Source of the DNA: a virus
Length of the DNA: 64,000 nt
Reading direction: 5' to 3' (one strand)
IMG/VR virus record: IMGVR_UViG_3300042345_000282
Span: 36,328 to 100,327 of that record
Positions 14,918 through 23,155 of this stretch are shown piece by piece. Position numbers and translations under genes: made by a program. Below the pieces are notes generated by a model. It made no database searches, had not been told where the DNA came from, and worked only from the letters and a program-made list of their open reading frames with translations. Each line of letters opens with the position of its first letter. The first letter of the stretch is position 1.

Positions 14918-16375
14918 TTATAGTCCCAAATATGCTTTCTTTTTTGCTATGTATATCTGTTTAAGTTGGGCACTCACGTTATACGCTTGGTTTCTCAATT
15001 GTTCGTATATGATTTTTTTGCCGGGTCTCAACAATCCTAGTGAACGGAATCCAGCATACTCAAAATGATTCATCAATAGAATTCTCTGCCCTATGCTTTC
15101 ATATAATTCACTTACGAAAGTTTGTGCTTGTTTATAATCTATCCAATCACTATTCCAATCTAAAGTATTAGTTTCTTTATCTCCGTGCAAAGATGTTATG
15201 GGAATTCTTTTAGTTTTAAAACCGTATTTTTCTGGTTCTTTATCTAAGTCACTTAAAAAATAACTATCGGTTAAACTATTAGAACTAGTGATGACTAAAG
15301 GATATACTTGCAAGCCCCATAACAATTTTTCATCAATGACACGTTCGATGCTATCAACAATAGACTGTTTATTGTCTCCTTCTAATCCTACAATTAAACT
15401 ACCGATAGTATACGTATCAGGACAGCGTTTCTTGATCTCACGTAGTGTTTCAAAGTTATCAATCAAGCCGGTACGTTTGCGCATAGTCTTACTAACATCA
15501 GGATTGAAACTCTCTATACCAAAAAACAATGCGGAGAACTGTATCTTTTCAATAAGGTCTAATTGATGTTTGCGCTTACTAAACAAATCCAGTCTAGCAA
15601 AACTTGTTATCTTAGGACTATAATCAAGGCCCTCCATAGCCTCTACTATGATCTCTAGTTTCTGATCGCTCTCGTTGATAGTATCATCGCTAGTATAAAA
15701 ATTAGTGATTCCGTATTTTTTATATGCGACTTCAAAATAATGATGTAACTCTTTAGGGTCTAGAAACTTAGTGATCTTGGCGTTACGTAATTCATAGTTA
15801 CAGAAAGTACAATTAAATTTGCAACCTACACCGATCTCAAAACCTAATATATCCCTATTTAAAAAGCAATTGTCTTCATCGTCTATGTTAGGTAATACGG
15901 GCTCATCGATTACTTGATCAAAATCATGATTCAGTAAAACTAGAGGTGAATTGTGAACGATATACTTAGACAAATCCTTATTAGTCACCCAAGCATCAAA
16001 CATCTCCATGCTTCTTCCTAAGAAGAAGACTTCGATAAGATCATCTAATGTCTTTTGAAAAGTTCTGCTGCCGCCGTGAATTATTTTAAGTTTGGGGTAT
16101 CTTGCTTTAGCATCCCTCAAGAAAGATTCAATCTTATACAAGTCACGATTATCAAAAGGTGTTGATACTGCTATGACTGGTTCGTCCGTGTCTTTGAAGT
16201 ATGCGCCTGCAGCCGCAATTAGATCATCTATCTTCCAATGAGTGAACCACTCAAGTATAGTAGCATCATGACCGTGCCTTTTTGCACGTTTCTTTAACTC
16301 AAAGGCACCCAGGCCCCTGTAATGCAGGTAGGGCCAAGCGCCATTGCTGTTCTCGCATAATATCAGGAATTTCAT
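14918..16375 (-). CDS. B12-binding-domain-type radical SAM protein
   Basis: 485 aa. N-terminal about 150 residues form a Rossmann-like region of the cobalamin-binding type (MKFLILCENSNGAWPYLHYR; DEPVIAVSTPFD; LKIIHGGSRTF). The radical SAM motif is GVGCKFNCTFCNYELR (CxxxCxxC) near residue 195. It ends in a helical domain. Such proteins act as methyltransferases or other cobalamin-dependent radical enzymes; substrate unknown. Directly downstream of clpP, followed by a strong terminator. Confidence 0.8.
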   Translation of the reverse strand: MKFLILCENSNGAWPYLHYRGLGAFELKKRAKRHGHDATILEWFTHWKIDDLIAAAGAYFKDTDEPVIAVSTPFDNRDLYKIESFLRDAKARYPKLKIIHGGSRTFQKTLDDLIEVFFLGRSMEMFDAWVTNKDLSKYIVHNSPLVLLNHDFDQVIDEPVLPNIDDEDNCFLNRDILGFEIGVGCKFNCTFCNYELRNAKITKFLDPKELHHYFEVAYKKYGITNFYTSDDTINESDQKLEIIVEAMEGLDYSPKITSFARLDLFSKRKHQLDLIEKIQFSALFFGIESFNPDVSKTMRKRTGLIDNFETLREIKKRCPDTYTIGSLIVGLEGDNKQSIVDSIERVIDEKLLWGLQVYPLVITSSNSLTDSYFLSDLDKEPEKYGFKTKRIPITSLHGDKETNTLDWNSDWIDYKQAQTFVSELYESIGQRILLMNHFEYAGFRSLGLLRPGKKIIYEQLRNQAYNVSAQLKQIYIAKKKAYLGL

Positions 16376-16384
16376 TAACTATAT

Positions 16385-16978
16385 TTACACGACCCTCTTG
16401 TCGAGAATCTTATCAGCAAGGCCGTATTCCAATGCCTGCTGTGCGCTCATGAAAAAGTCACGCTCCATGTCTTTAGCAAGTTCTTCATATGTCTTGCCTT
16501 TGCTATTATGCTTGACGTAGATGTTGGTTAGATTCTTTTTCATCTCAAGGATTTCCTTGACTTGAATCTCCATGTCAGTTGCTTGACCACGTGCGCCGCC
16601 ACTTGGTTGATGAATCATGTGACGGGCATTAGGTAGAATCATTCGCTTACTTGCGGCACCTGCTTGTGCAAGCAAACTACCCATGCTACAAGCCTGTCCC
16701 ATGACGATAGTTGAAACGTCTGGTTGAATGAATTGCATAGCATCATAGATAGCCATACCAGCAGTCACGCTACCACCTGGACTATTGATGTAAAGGCTGA
16801 TATCTTTTTCAGGATTTTCTGATTCAAGATAAAGTAATTGGGCAACGATAAGATTTGCCATCTGATCGTGGACCTCACCCTCAAGTAAGATCACACGATC
16901 ACGTAATAGACGGCTATAGATATCGTAACTACGCTCACCGCGGCTTGTCTGCTCAAGGACTATTGGAACTAAACTCAT
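16385..16978 (-). CDS. clpP: ClpP protease subunit
   Basis: 197 aa, near full length. Catalytic Ser98 in [14 protein letters not shown], His123 in [10 protein letters not shown] and the Asp-containing [27 protein letters not shown] is the substrate-binding strand. Intact active site. With the phage ClpX (21909-23126) and ClpS it could form a complete phage-coded ATP-dependent protease, or mix with host subunits. Own sigma70-like promoter at 17002-17030 and AGGAG site. Confidence 0.92.
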   Translation of the reverse strand: MSLVPIVLEQTSRGERSYDIYSRLLRDRVILLEGEVHDQMANLIVAQLLYLESENPEKDISLYINSPGGSVTAGMAIYDAMQFIQPDVSTIVMGQACSMGSLLAQAGAASKRMILPNARHMIHQPSGGARGQATDMEIQVKEILEMKKNLTNIYVKHNSKGKTYEELAKDMERDFFMSAQQALEYGLADKILDKRVV

Positions 16979-17001
16979 ATATTCTCCTGTAATTGATAGT
17001 T

Positions 17002-17030
17002 ATAATAAACTATCTAGCAGACAAAATCAA
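17002..17030 (-). promoter_or_regulatory. Sigma70-like promoter for clpP
   Basis: TTGATT, 17 bases, TATTAT. Confidence 0.6.
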
Positions 17031-17040
17031 ATGAAACGGA

Positions 17041-17271
17041 TTACTTTGCTAATTTAAAATTAGGAAACTGACCAATTTCTTTGCTGATTACTGTACTGAT
17101 CTCAGCGCCGGTCTTTACTACTTGCTTGGCAAAGTTTGTCTGTGCATCGACAAAACCATTCATGGCTTCAGCAATCTTCTCGTCTTTAACGAATTGCTTT
17201 ACCCATTCTTTCTTTGCACCTTGGACCATACTAATACCTAAATTTGCGTTATCTGATAACATTGTAAACAT
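17041..17271 (-). CDS. Phasin-like protein
   Basis: 76 aa from ATG at 17271 (AAGGA about seven bases upstream). Helical: FVDAQTNFAKQVVKTGAEIS resembles the phasin (PHB-granule-associated) repeat pattern. A scaffold or amphipathic helix role is possible; the family call is tentative. Confidence 0.45.
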   Translation of the reverse strand: MFTMLSDNANLGISMVQGAKKEWVKQFVKDEKIAEAMNGFVDAQTNFAKQVVKTGAEISTVISKEIGQFPNFKLAK

Positions 17272-17272
17272 T

Positions 17273-17413
17273 TTATTTCCTTTTTTGAGTTTGATTATAA
17301 GCCACGAGTTCGCGGGCTTGTTCAGCATAGCCACGATTATAAAGAATATGTGCGGCTCTTGCTGTAGCGAATACTTCATACCACTCCATAAAGGAGTTCC
17401 ATAACTTTCTCAT
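17273..17413 (-). CDS. 46-residue small protein
   Basis: MRKLWNSFMEWYEVFATARA then AHILYNRGYAEQARELVAYN: helical, Trp/Tyr-rich, slightly like DUF1127 proteins. Good AAGGA site; stop is one base from the phasin-like ATG, so the two are co-translated from the late promoter at 17462-17469. Confidence 0.55.
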   Translation of the reverse strand: MRKLWNSFMEWYEVFATARAAHILYNRGYAEQARELVAYNQTQKRK

Positions 17414-17438
17414 GATAATCCTTTCATATGGAAGTTAG

Positions 17439-17469
17439 TGTGAGAAGAACATCTCACAGTGTATTTATG
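17439..17469 (-). promoter_or_regulatory. Late promoter followed by a 5'-terminal hairpin
   Basis: CATAAATA (17462-17469); predicted +1 at 17456 begins the stem TGAGA...TCTCA (extended TGTGAGA/TCTCACA at 17439-17458). Same layout as at 21616-21654 and 53490-53518. Confidence 0.55.
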
Positions 17470-17493
17470 CTGCGGCGCAACAATTTGAAATTT

Positions 17494-18906
17494 TTAGTCT
17501 GTGACTTTGAAAGAAAGAGCCTGGCTCATGTCAGCCGTGCTTAGTTTAGTATATAGTGACACATTACCGTCAACTTTACCTGGCCACAACACTTTGAATA
17601 CAAGTTTGCCGCCAACAACTCTAGTGAAAATTTGCATGAAGTTTTCATCTAGTAGTTCAAGAACCGTTTCTCTGAAGCCCGGAATCAATCCATCGTTGAT
17701 GATTTTTACTAATTCTTTGGTCATGAAATATACGACACTGCCGCCCGCTGTGCCTTTGCCCGGCTTCATAAAAGGTTCTTGTGTGAATTTTTTGAACTTG
17801 GCAGGGATAGGAGTAGTACCCTTCATCTTTATATTGGCGAGTACTTTGTCTACGTCATCGTTGCTGAACGGCATTAGTTTTCTTAGATAGTCAGGTATAG
17901 CATCTGGATAATGTTGTGATACCCAGTTCAAGCCCACGAATCCTTGTTTCACAGTAGAAGTAGAATTCATAGTACTGATGAAATCAAGACCGTTGCCGGG
18001 CTTAATCTTTCCCTTACGTTTTTCAACACTTGACTTTAATCCACTCATTGCTGGAGCGGCACCGGTCGCAGTCTTACCTACGCCACCTTTACTACTGATC
18101 ATGATAGTATGACCAGTCTGTGCGTTCTGTACGCCGTAACTGTCTGCGAGACTTGCGTTCTGCTCACCGGGGAAGATCAATAATAAATTATCTAAATTCT
18201 GAGACTTCAAGAATTTTAAGAATGCTTCCTTCTTGGGGAACTCTGCAACGTCTTTGACCATTGCCAATATGCCTAGATACTCGCCAGCATCGATAGCCAT
18301 AGTCTTTTGTGTTCGTTCATCATATTGCTTGACCGAAGGATTTTGACCCTCGTTGATTTCTTTAGCAGCCTGCTTGATAGCCGCACCCAAATCTCCTGCT
18401 TTATCTAATGTAGGGTTGGACATGATCACATCATATAACTTACCTGCAGGGATTTCTTTATGTGCGTCTAATGCGTCTTGTATCGCTTGGTCTGTGGTTA
18501 CAACTTCTTTTTTCTTACCCTTGATCGCAGCCTTAGGATTTGTAGCGATGCCGATACCTATAGGCTGTACGTTGACTGATTGTGTCGCTTGACCAGTAGC
18601 CTTTTGTAGATCGGCCTTTTCAAATTTTTTAGTAGACATCAAGCCATGATCTTTGATTTTTACTTGTATGTCAGGGGCAGCAAACATTGGATTCTTTAAA
18701 AGAGCCTGCACAGTTTTTGTGACGACAGGTTCAAGTCTTTCGCCTTCACCTTCTTCAGGATAATACTCGTTACCTGCTTTATCTACGAAAGGTGTACCTG
18801 AGTGCAACTTACTGATAAAGGCGCTGGGTCTCCAAGTCAAATGTCTGGGATCAAACAATGCACTGGAATCTAGTGACTTTTCTGTTAAAAATTCTTTTGC
18901 TCGCAT
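17494..18906 (-). CDS. Large late protein with capsid-targeting-like N-terminus
   Basis: 470 aa. N-terminus MRAKEFLTEKS closely follows the T4 capsid-targeting pattern (MKTYQEFIAE). The rest is soluble, with an Ala/Lys-rich part (residues 95-200) and a C-terminal domain (FMQIFTRVVGGKLVFKVLWP). A KGGVGKT string at 273-279 looks like a ParA P-loop, but the flanks do not fit. A late promoter sets +1 at the ATG. Function unknown; packaged internal protein inferred. Confidence 0.65.
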   Translation of the reverse strand: MRAKEFLTEKSLDSSALFDPRHLTWRPSAFISKLHSGTPFVDKAGNEYYPEEGEGERLEPVVTKTVQALLKNPMFAAPDIQVKIKDHGLMSTKKFEKADLQKATGQATQSVNVQPIGIGIATNPKAAIKGKKKEVVTTDQAIQDALDAHKEIPAGKLYDVIMSNPTLDKAGDLGAAIKQAAKEINEGQNPSVKQYDERTQKTMAIDAGEYLGILAMVKDVAEFPKKEAFLKFLKSQNLDNLLLIFPGEQNASLADSYGVQNAQTGHTIMISSKGGVGKTATGAAPAMSGLKSSVEKRKGKIKPGNGLDFISTMNSTSTVKQGFVGLNWVSQHYPDAIPDYLRKLMPFSNDDVDKVLANIKMKGTTPIPAKFKKFTQEPFMKPGKGTAGGSVVYFMTKELVKIINDGLIPGFRETVLELLDENFMQIFTRVVGGKLVFKVLWPGKVDGNVSLYTKLSTADMSQALSFKVTD

Positions 18907-18911
18907 TATAG

Positions 18912-18919
18912 TATTTATT
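18912..18919 (-). promoter_or_regulatory. T4-type late promoter, ATG at predicted +1
   Basis: AATAAATA, five bases (CTATA), then the ATG of the large late protein. Confidence 0.6.
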
Positions 18920-18925
18920 CAACTA

Positions 18926-19417
18926 CTAGCATTTGAAAAGTTGTTGTGTCTGGAACCATTTGTTATGATCATTAAATGTTTTTAATGGAATACTGTGCTT
19001 TTTGAATTTGTCTTTCCATTGATAAAAACTAGGACCATGACTCATGATAGGATCCAGACCTTTCTTCATACGTCTCTTACTGTAAACATCCCATTGCCAT
19101 TGATGAACCATCTCATGCGCTAGAGCCATGATTAGCCATTGACGGCAATACCAACGCTCAGATAACAAAATGACGCATCTAGACCTGCCCCTATCATACA
19201 TCGTGTCAGCACCATAGCATTGTCCCCACATTTCCCTTAGTCTGGGTTTTACATGGATCTTGGGCATACTCAATCTGTCGTTAAATATGCTACTATTAAT
19301 AAGACGATATAGAGCCTTAGTTTCCCTGATATTGGTGACATAAGACATCTTTCTTTGATATGTCAGAGTAGGGAGTTCTTGGGACATTAAATCTTTCAGG
19401 GTAACATTATGATACAT
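18926..19417 (-). CDS. SprT-like zinc metalloprotease-type protein
   Basis: 163 aa. LIMALAHEMVHQWQWDVY holds the HExxH zinc motif with the SprT-like context; ETKALYRLINSSIFNDRLSM is the usual upstream helix. The family (SprT/Spartan) includes proteases for DNA-protein crosslinks. In phages the role is unknown. Late promoter at 19441-19448 and AGAGGAG site. Confidence 0.75.
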   Translation of the reverse strand: MYHNVTLKDLMSQELPTLTYQRKMSYVTNIRETKALYRLINSSIFNDRLSMPKIHVKPRLREMWGQCYGADTMYDRGRSRCVILLSERWYCRQWLIMALAHEMVHQWQWDVYSKRRMKKGLDPIMSHGPSFYQWKDKFKKHSIPLKTFNDHNKWFQTQQLFKC

Positions 19418-19440
19418 GTCTCATCTCCTCTTTCATATGA

Positions 19441-19448
19441 TATTTATT
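19441..19448 (-). promoter_or_regulatory. T4-type late promoter
   Basis: AATAAATA; leader of about 18 bases with AGAGGAG before the SprT-like ATG. Confidence 0.55.
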
Positions 19449-19686
19449 TCTTCAAACTGTCTATATACTCTTGGTATTCCCGATTGGGGTGATTTGTCAG
19501 TCTTTTATGATACAGAAAAATTACGGTTTTAGCAGCCGTTCCGGGAAAAAGACCTGGAATAAACCCGTGCAACATACTTGCTATACCTGCCCAAATCAGT
19601 CTAAACCCGGCTAGAAACGCCCAAATTAAGTGGCTAAAGTAGGTTTCTTTGCTTTTTTCGAGGTGCTCTCGGCTTTTCTTAAACAT
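19444..19686 (-). CDS. DUF6356-type small membrane protein
   Basis: 80 aa; one or two membrane-associated helices (LIWAFLAGFRLIWAGIASML, HGFIPGLFPGTAAKTVIFLY). The HGFIPG/T-A pattern resembles DUF6356 proteins of bacteria. Late promoter CATAAATA 18 bases from the start. Confidence 0.6.
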   Translation of the reverse strand: MFKKSREHLEKSKETYFSHLIWAFLAGFRLIWAGIASMLHGFIPGLFPGTAAKTVIFLYHKRLTNHPNREYQEYIDSLKK

Positions 19687-19703
19687 TGTTATTTTCCCTA
19701 AAA

Positions 19704-19711
19704 TATTTATG
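19704..19711 (-). promoter_or_regulatory. T4-type late promoter
   Basis: CATAAATA; predicted +1 at 19698 gives a 12-base leader GGGAAAATAACA before ATG 19686. Confidence 0.5.
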
Positions 19712-19753
19712 TGTTATAAAAATAAGTTAAATAAGTTTTTAGGAGAAAAAACA

Positions 19754-20065
19754 ATGGACGCATTCGTATTAGTATTATTAGTCATCGCTGGTGGTTTAGC
19801 CGCACTTTGGTACTTCAATAGAGGTACTAAGGACTTCGATACCAACAAAGATGGCGCAGTCAATTTTGACGATGCTAAGAAGGCTGTTGAAAATACAGTT
19901 CAAGGTGTTAAGGCTGTAGCAGATGTAAACAAAGACGGTACTGTTAATGTTGCTGATGCTAAGGAAGTAGTTGCTAAGGCCAGAAAGACGGTAGCCAAGA
20001 AGGCCGCCCCTAAGGCTAAGCCTGCTGCCAAGAAGACATCACCTAAACTTAAAGTAGCAAAATAA
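19754..20065 (+). CDS. Membrane-anchored protein with dockerin/EF-hand-like repeats and histone-like tail
   Basis: 103 aa from ATG at 19754 (AGGAG nine bases upstream). One N-terminal membrane span (FVLVLLVIAGGLAALWYF), then two calcium-loop repeats DTNKDGAVNFDDAKKAV and DVNKDGTVNVADAKEV, then a Lys/Ala/Pro-rich tail (KAAPKAKPAAKKTSPK) like histone H1. Starts the first plus-strand island; divergent from the DUF6356-like gene. The mix of parts is unusual; role unknown. Confidence 0.65.
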   Translation: MDAFVLVLLVIAGGLAALWYFNRGTKDFDTNKDGAVNFDDAKKAVENTVQGVKAVADVNKDGTVNVADAKEVVAKARKTVAKKAAPKAKPAAKKTSPKLKVAK

Positions 20066-20072
20066 GACCGAG

Positions 20073-20762
20073 ATGGAGATAGGATTTGATTTAATCGGCG
20101 ATTTGAATCTAGACCCAGAAGAAAGTTTCAACTGGGAGGGCAAAGCAACCAGCCTGTATTGCATAGTCGCTGGAAATGTTAGTGATGACTTAAGAACAGT
20201 TTTTCAAACTTTAAGTCACCTAAGCAGATTCTATCAAGGTATTTTTTATGTTCCAGGATTAGAAGAGTACAAGAACAGTACTGACTTCGAAATCAGGACT
20301 AAAGAAATTCAAACTTTAGTTAGAAGATTACCTAAGGTTGCGTTGCTATACCATCATGTAGTAATTATTGATGGTATAGCAATACTCGGCATCAATGGCT
20401 TCAGCGCAGATAATCCTGATGACATTGATATACAATTGATCAAGGCTAGACTTGATGATATCGCATATTTGAATAAGAGTGTGGCTAAACTACAAACTCA
20501 TTTAGATGTGAAGAGCATTCTTGTTGTCACAGCATGTGTTCCTAGCAAGCAATTATATTTTGGTAAAGTACCGGAACACGTTGACGATCATATATACCCC
20601 GATCATTGCTTTAGTGTTGATACTGAAATGAAAATCACTCATTGGGCCTATGGTGGCTCAGATACAGTAGCCGAGACTGTATATCAGAGTGTGACCTACA
20701 TGAATAACCCATATAAAAAGAAAGGGCCATATTGGCCCAAACGTGTTGGAATAGAGACTTAA
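20073..20762 (+). CDS. Degenerate calcineurin-like phosphoesterase-type protein
   Basis: 229 aa. The order of strands matches the metallophosphatase fold, but the metal motifs are altered: GDLNLD, AGNVSDD, VPGLEEY (for GNHE) and HWAYGG (for GHTH). It is probably not an active dinuclear enzyme. Its stop abuts the convergent clpS stop (20762/20763) with no space between. Confidence 0.5.
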   Translation: MEIGFDLIGDLNLDPEESFNWEGKATSLYCIVAGNVSDDLRTVFQTLSHLSRFYQGIFYVPGLEEYKNSTDFEIRTKEIQTLVRRLPKVALLYHHVVIIDGIAILGINGFSADNPDDIDIQLIKARLDDIAYLNKSVAKLQTHLDVKSILVVTACVPSKQLYFGKVPEHVDDHIYPDHCFSVDTEMKITHWAYGGSDTVAETVYQSVTYMNNPYKKKGPYWPKRVGIET

Positions 20763-21074
20763 TTATTTCTCTGCTTCAACTTTGACTTGCAATGGATAGC
20801 CCTGTGATCTGGCTTCCAGGGTTACTTCAATACCTTTTTGTTCTGCAATCTCATAAGGAAGCACAGCAACTACTGCGCTACCGTTATCATGAATATCTTT
20901 TGTGATAGTAGTGGCAGTATCTGGATTATAATTGAAATATTCAATCAATGAACCAACAACAAATTCCATAGTAGTAACTTCATCATTCATATAGATGATT
21001 TTATACATAGGTGGTTCTTGTAGTGCGTGATTGACTTTGATATGTTGTTTTGTTTCTGGATGTGCGTTTGCCAT
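20763..21074 (-). CDS. clpS: ClpS protease adaptor
   Basis: 103 aa from ATG at 21074 (AAAGGA site). PMYKIIYMNDEVTTMEFVVG and TATTITKDIHDNGSAVVAVL match the ClpS core, with the N-degron pocket NDEVTTMEFV. An N-terminal flexible arm precedes it. In bacteria ClpS works with ClpA on N-end rule substrates; here only ClpX is visible in the window, so partner choice is open. Downstream of hsp20, separated by a strong hairpin. Confidence 0.88.
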   Translation of the reverse strand: MANAHPETKQHIKVNHALQEPPMYKIIYMNDEVTTMEFVVGSLIEYFNYNPDTATTITKDIHDNGSAVVAVLPYEIAEQKGIEVTLEARSQGYPLQVKVEAEK

Positions 21075-21095
21075 TACTTTGTTTCCTTTGTTAAA

Positions 21096-21123
21096 GTGTT
21101 CGCAGCCTGATGACTGCGAACAC
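21096..21123 (-). terminator. Strong hairpin between hsp20 and clpS
   Basis: Perfect 10-bp stem GTGTTCGCAG/CTGCGAACAC with an 8-base loop. Followed by TTTAACAAAG, so only a short T run; may be a weak terminator or attenuator that lowers clpS expression. Confidence 0.6.
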
Positions 21124-21137
21124 ATGCTACTACTATA

Positions 21138-21584
21138 TTATTTATTGTAGGAAATTGCAATCTTCTTGGGTTGCAACTCGTCAGGTACTTGACGTTCAAG
21201 GGTGATTCCCATGATACCATTGTTAACAACGGCGTCAGATACTTCTACATGGTCGGCGAGAGTAAAAGTGCGGGTAAAATTACGGGCACTGATACCACGA
21301 TATAGATACTCAACATTACTGTCAAGATCCACGCTCTGGCTACCCTCAATAGTAAGTAGGTTCTTATCCACAGTCACGTTGATATCCCCTTCCTTGAAAC
21401 CAGCAACGGCCAATTCGATAACAAACTTGTTGTCGCTATGTTTCACAATATTATATGGGGGATAGTTTGTGTCTTTTTGCTGATTGGATAGTCTTAGAAT
21501 TTCATCAAAGACTCCATCAAATCCGACTGCAAACTTGTGAATCGACGGAATGTCGAAGGAACGTAGTGTTAATGTATTTGTCAT
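21138..21584 (-). CDS. hsp20: Hsp20 / small heat-shock protein
   Basis: 148 aa. Alpha-crystallin domain, residues about 40-135 (FVIELAVAGFKEGDINVTVD, RGISARNFTRTFTLADHVEV, GIMGITLERQVPDE). N-terminus FDIPSIHKFAVGFDGVFDEI is IbpA-like. An ATP-independent holdase; such proteins are known from cyanophages. Late promoter with 5'-terminal hairpin upstream. Confidence 0.9.
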   Translation of the reverse strand: MTNTLTLRSFDIPSIHKFAVGFDGVFDEILRLSNQQKDTNYPPYNIVKHSDNKFVIELAVAGFKEGDINVTVDKNLLTIEGSQSVDLDSNVEYLYRGISARNFTRTFTLADHVEVSDAVVNNGIMGITLERQVPDELQPKKIAISYNK

Positions 21585-21615
21585 TTGTTTTCTCCTTTAT
21601 TAAGCAAGATGACTA

Positions 21616-21654
21616 TTGTAGACCCGACTATCGGCATCTACAACAGTATTTATT
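21616..21654 (-). promoter_or_regulatory. Late promoter followed by a 5'-terminal hairpin, hsp20
   Basis: AATAAATA (21647-21654); predicted +1 G at 21641 begins GTAGA pairing with TCTAC (21618-21622), with inner CCGA/TCGG. The hairpin leaves the AGGAG site free, so it is unlikely to be an RNA thermometer. Confidence 0.55.
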
Positions 21655-21690
21655 ATAACGTGTTTCGCAATAAATTAAAGTATTTAGGAA

Positions 21691-21912
21691 TTAAAACTTA
21701 GACTTAGGGAGATTTTGTTGGTCTATTTGTTTTTTCCAACGTCTTTTGGCTAATTCTCTAGCGAGTTTCTTTTTGACGCTAGGTTTAGTATATGTCTCTC
21801 TATCTTTAAGTTCTAATAGTAAGCCGGACTCCTGCACCTTTTTCTTTAGTTTTCTTAGTGCTTTTTCTACGTTTCCGTCTTTGACTATTACTTTTCTACC
21901 GTATAAATTCAT
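21691..21912 (-). CDS. rpsU: Ribosomal protein bS21
   Basis: 73 aa. Residues 8-45 (IVKDGNVEKALRKLKKKVQE; SGLLLELKDRETYTKPS) and the basic C-terminus (KKKLARELAKRRWKKQ) match bS21. bS21 is the last, exchangeable small-subunit protein near the mRNA exit, and phage copies are known in pelagiphages and other aquatic phages. It might bias initiation to phage messages. ATGA overlap with clpX upstream. Confidence 0.85.
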   Translation of the reverse strand: MNLYGRKVIVKDGNVEKALRKLKKKVQESGLLLELKDRETYTKPSVKKKLARELAKRRWKKQIDQQNLPKSKF

Positions 21913-23126
21913 ATTAATGTCTCAGGATTTTTCACAAGGTCCTGAATAATATTTATCTCCGCAACGTCACTTTCCTTGTATCTGCTGATGTTAAACATGT
22001 GGGGCATGAGTACTCGTTCTAGTTCGCTTTGTATGCCCCTAGCACCGGTTTTTAACTTAAGACAGTTATCAGCCATCTGTTCTATAGCACCCTTGCTAAA
22101 TTTGAGTTTGATCTTGTCGATGCTGAATAGATATGTATATTGATCAATTAGATTGTTTTTGACCTTGGTCATGACTTCGACTAACTGTTTCTTATCTAAA
22201 TCCTCTACAGATATAGAAGTAGCGAATCTACCAACAAATTCAGGTATCAAACCAAATCGTGTCAAGTCGTCCGGACTTACTCTATCTAAGAAACTTTCAT
22301 CAGTATTTGGCTTTACTTCAGCATTGAAGCCTATGCTGGTTCCCTTGATGCGAGACTTGACGATATCGTTCAATCCTACAAACGCACCGCCCGCTATGAA
22401 CAATATGTTCCTAGTATCAATCATATCCATCTTGCCGTCAGGGTGCTTTCTCCCGCCATTAGCAGGAATACGACAACGTGTTCCTTCTATCAGTTTCAGT
22501 AGTGCTTGCTGAACGCCCTCACCACTAACGTCACGGGTGATACTAGTGCTTTCGCTTTTACGTGCGATCTTGTCAATCTCATCGATGAATATGATTCCAC
22601 GTTCGGCTAGTTGTATATCTCCACCGGCTTCTTGTAATAACATAGCGATCATGCTTTCGACATCATCACCTACGTAGCCCGCTTCAGTTAAACTTGTAGC
22701 ATCGGCTATGACAAAAGGAACACGCAAAAACTTAGCGGCTGTCTTAGCCAATAAGGTTTTACCGGAACCAGTAGGACCTAGCAACAATACATTACCTTTT
22801 TGAATCTCAAGATTATCCGGCGGATGCATGATACGCTTATAATGATTAGCGATAGCGACAGACAAGGTAACTTTAGCGTTATGTTGCCCGACTACATGCC
22901 CATTTAAGTGATCATAAATGTTTAGGGCATCTACATCTCTTAACGCCTCTAACATCTGATGTTGTTTCTCATCATCAGGCTTTATGTCTTTACTAACAAG
23001 ATCGTGGCATAGATACGTGCAATAATCACATATTGCTACCTCACCGGACACAATTAATTTTTTTCTTTTATCCTTATGGGTACCACAAAAAGAACAGGTT
23101 TCTAAATGTTTTTCTTCATCACTCAT
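21909..23126 (-). CDS. clpX: ClpX ATPase
   Basis: 405 aa, nearly full length. N-terminal zinc domain CSFCGTHKDKRKKLIVSG and ICDYCTYLC; Walker A GPTGSGKTLLAKT; pore loop AGYVGDDVE; Walker B FIDEIDKIARKS; RKH-like loop NGGRKHPDG; ClpP-docking GTSIGFNAEVK; sensor LIPEFVGRF. All functional parts present. A phage copy could steer degradation with phage or host ClpP. Heads clpX-rpsU coupling. Confidence 0.92.
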   Translation of the reverse strand: MSDEEKHLETCSFCGTHKDKRKKLIVSGEVAICDYCTYLCHDLVSKDIKPDDEKQHQMLEALRDVDALNIYDHLNGHVVGQHNAKVTLSVAIANHYKRIMHPPDNLEIQKGNVLLLGPTGSGKTLLAKTAAKFLRVPFVIADATSLTEAGYVGDDVESMIAMLLQEAGGDIQLAERGIIFIDEIDKIARKSESTSITRDVSGEGVQQALLKLIEGTRCRIPANGGRKHPDGKMDMIDTRNILFIAGGAFVGLNDIVKSRIKGTSIGFNAEVKPNTDESFLDRVSPDDLTRFGLIPEFVGRFATSISVEDLDKKQLVEVMTKVKNNLIDQYTYLFSIDKIKLKFSKGAIEQMADNCLKLKTGARGIQSELERVLMPHMFNISRYKESDVAEINIIQDLVKNPETLI

Positions 23127-23155
23127 GACTTTACTTAGTGCCTTAAATTGTTATG

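Noticed and set aside
17494-18906. ParA-like ATPase because of KGGVGKT
   Set aside because: The string lies mid-protein with no other ParA motif (no signature Asp strands), so chance or a loop is more likely.
21616-21643. RNA thermometer in the hsp20 leader
   Set aside because: The hairpin is at the 5' end and leaves the AGGAG site unpaired.
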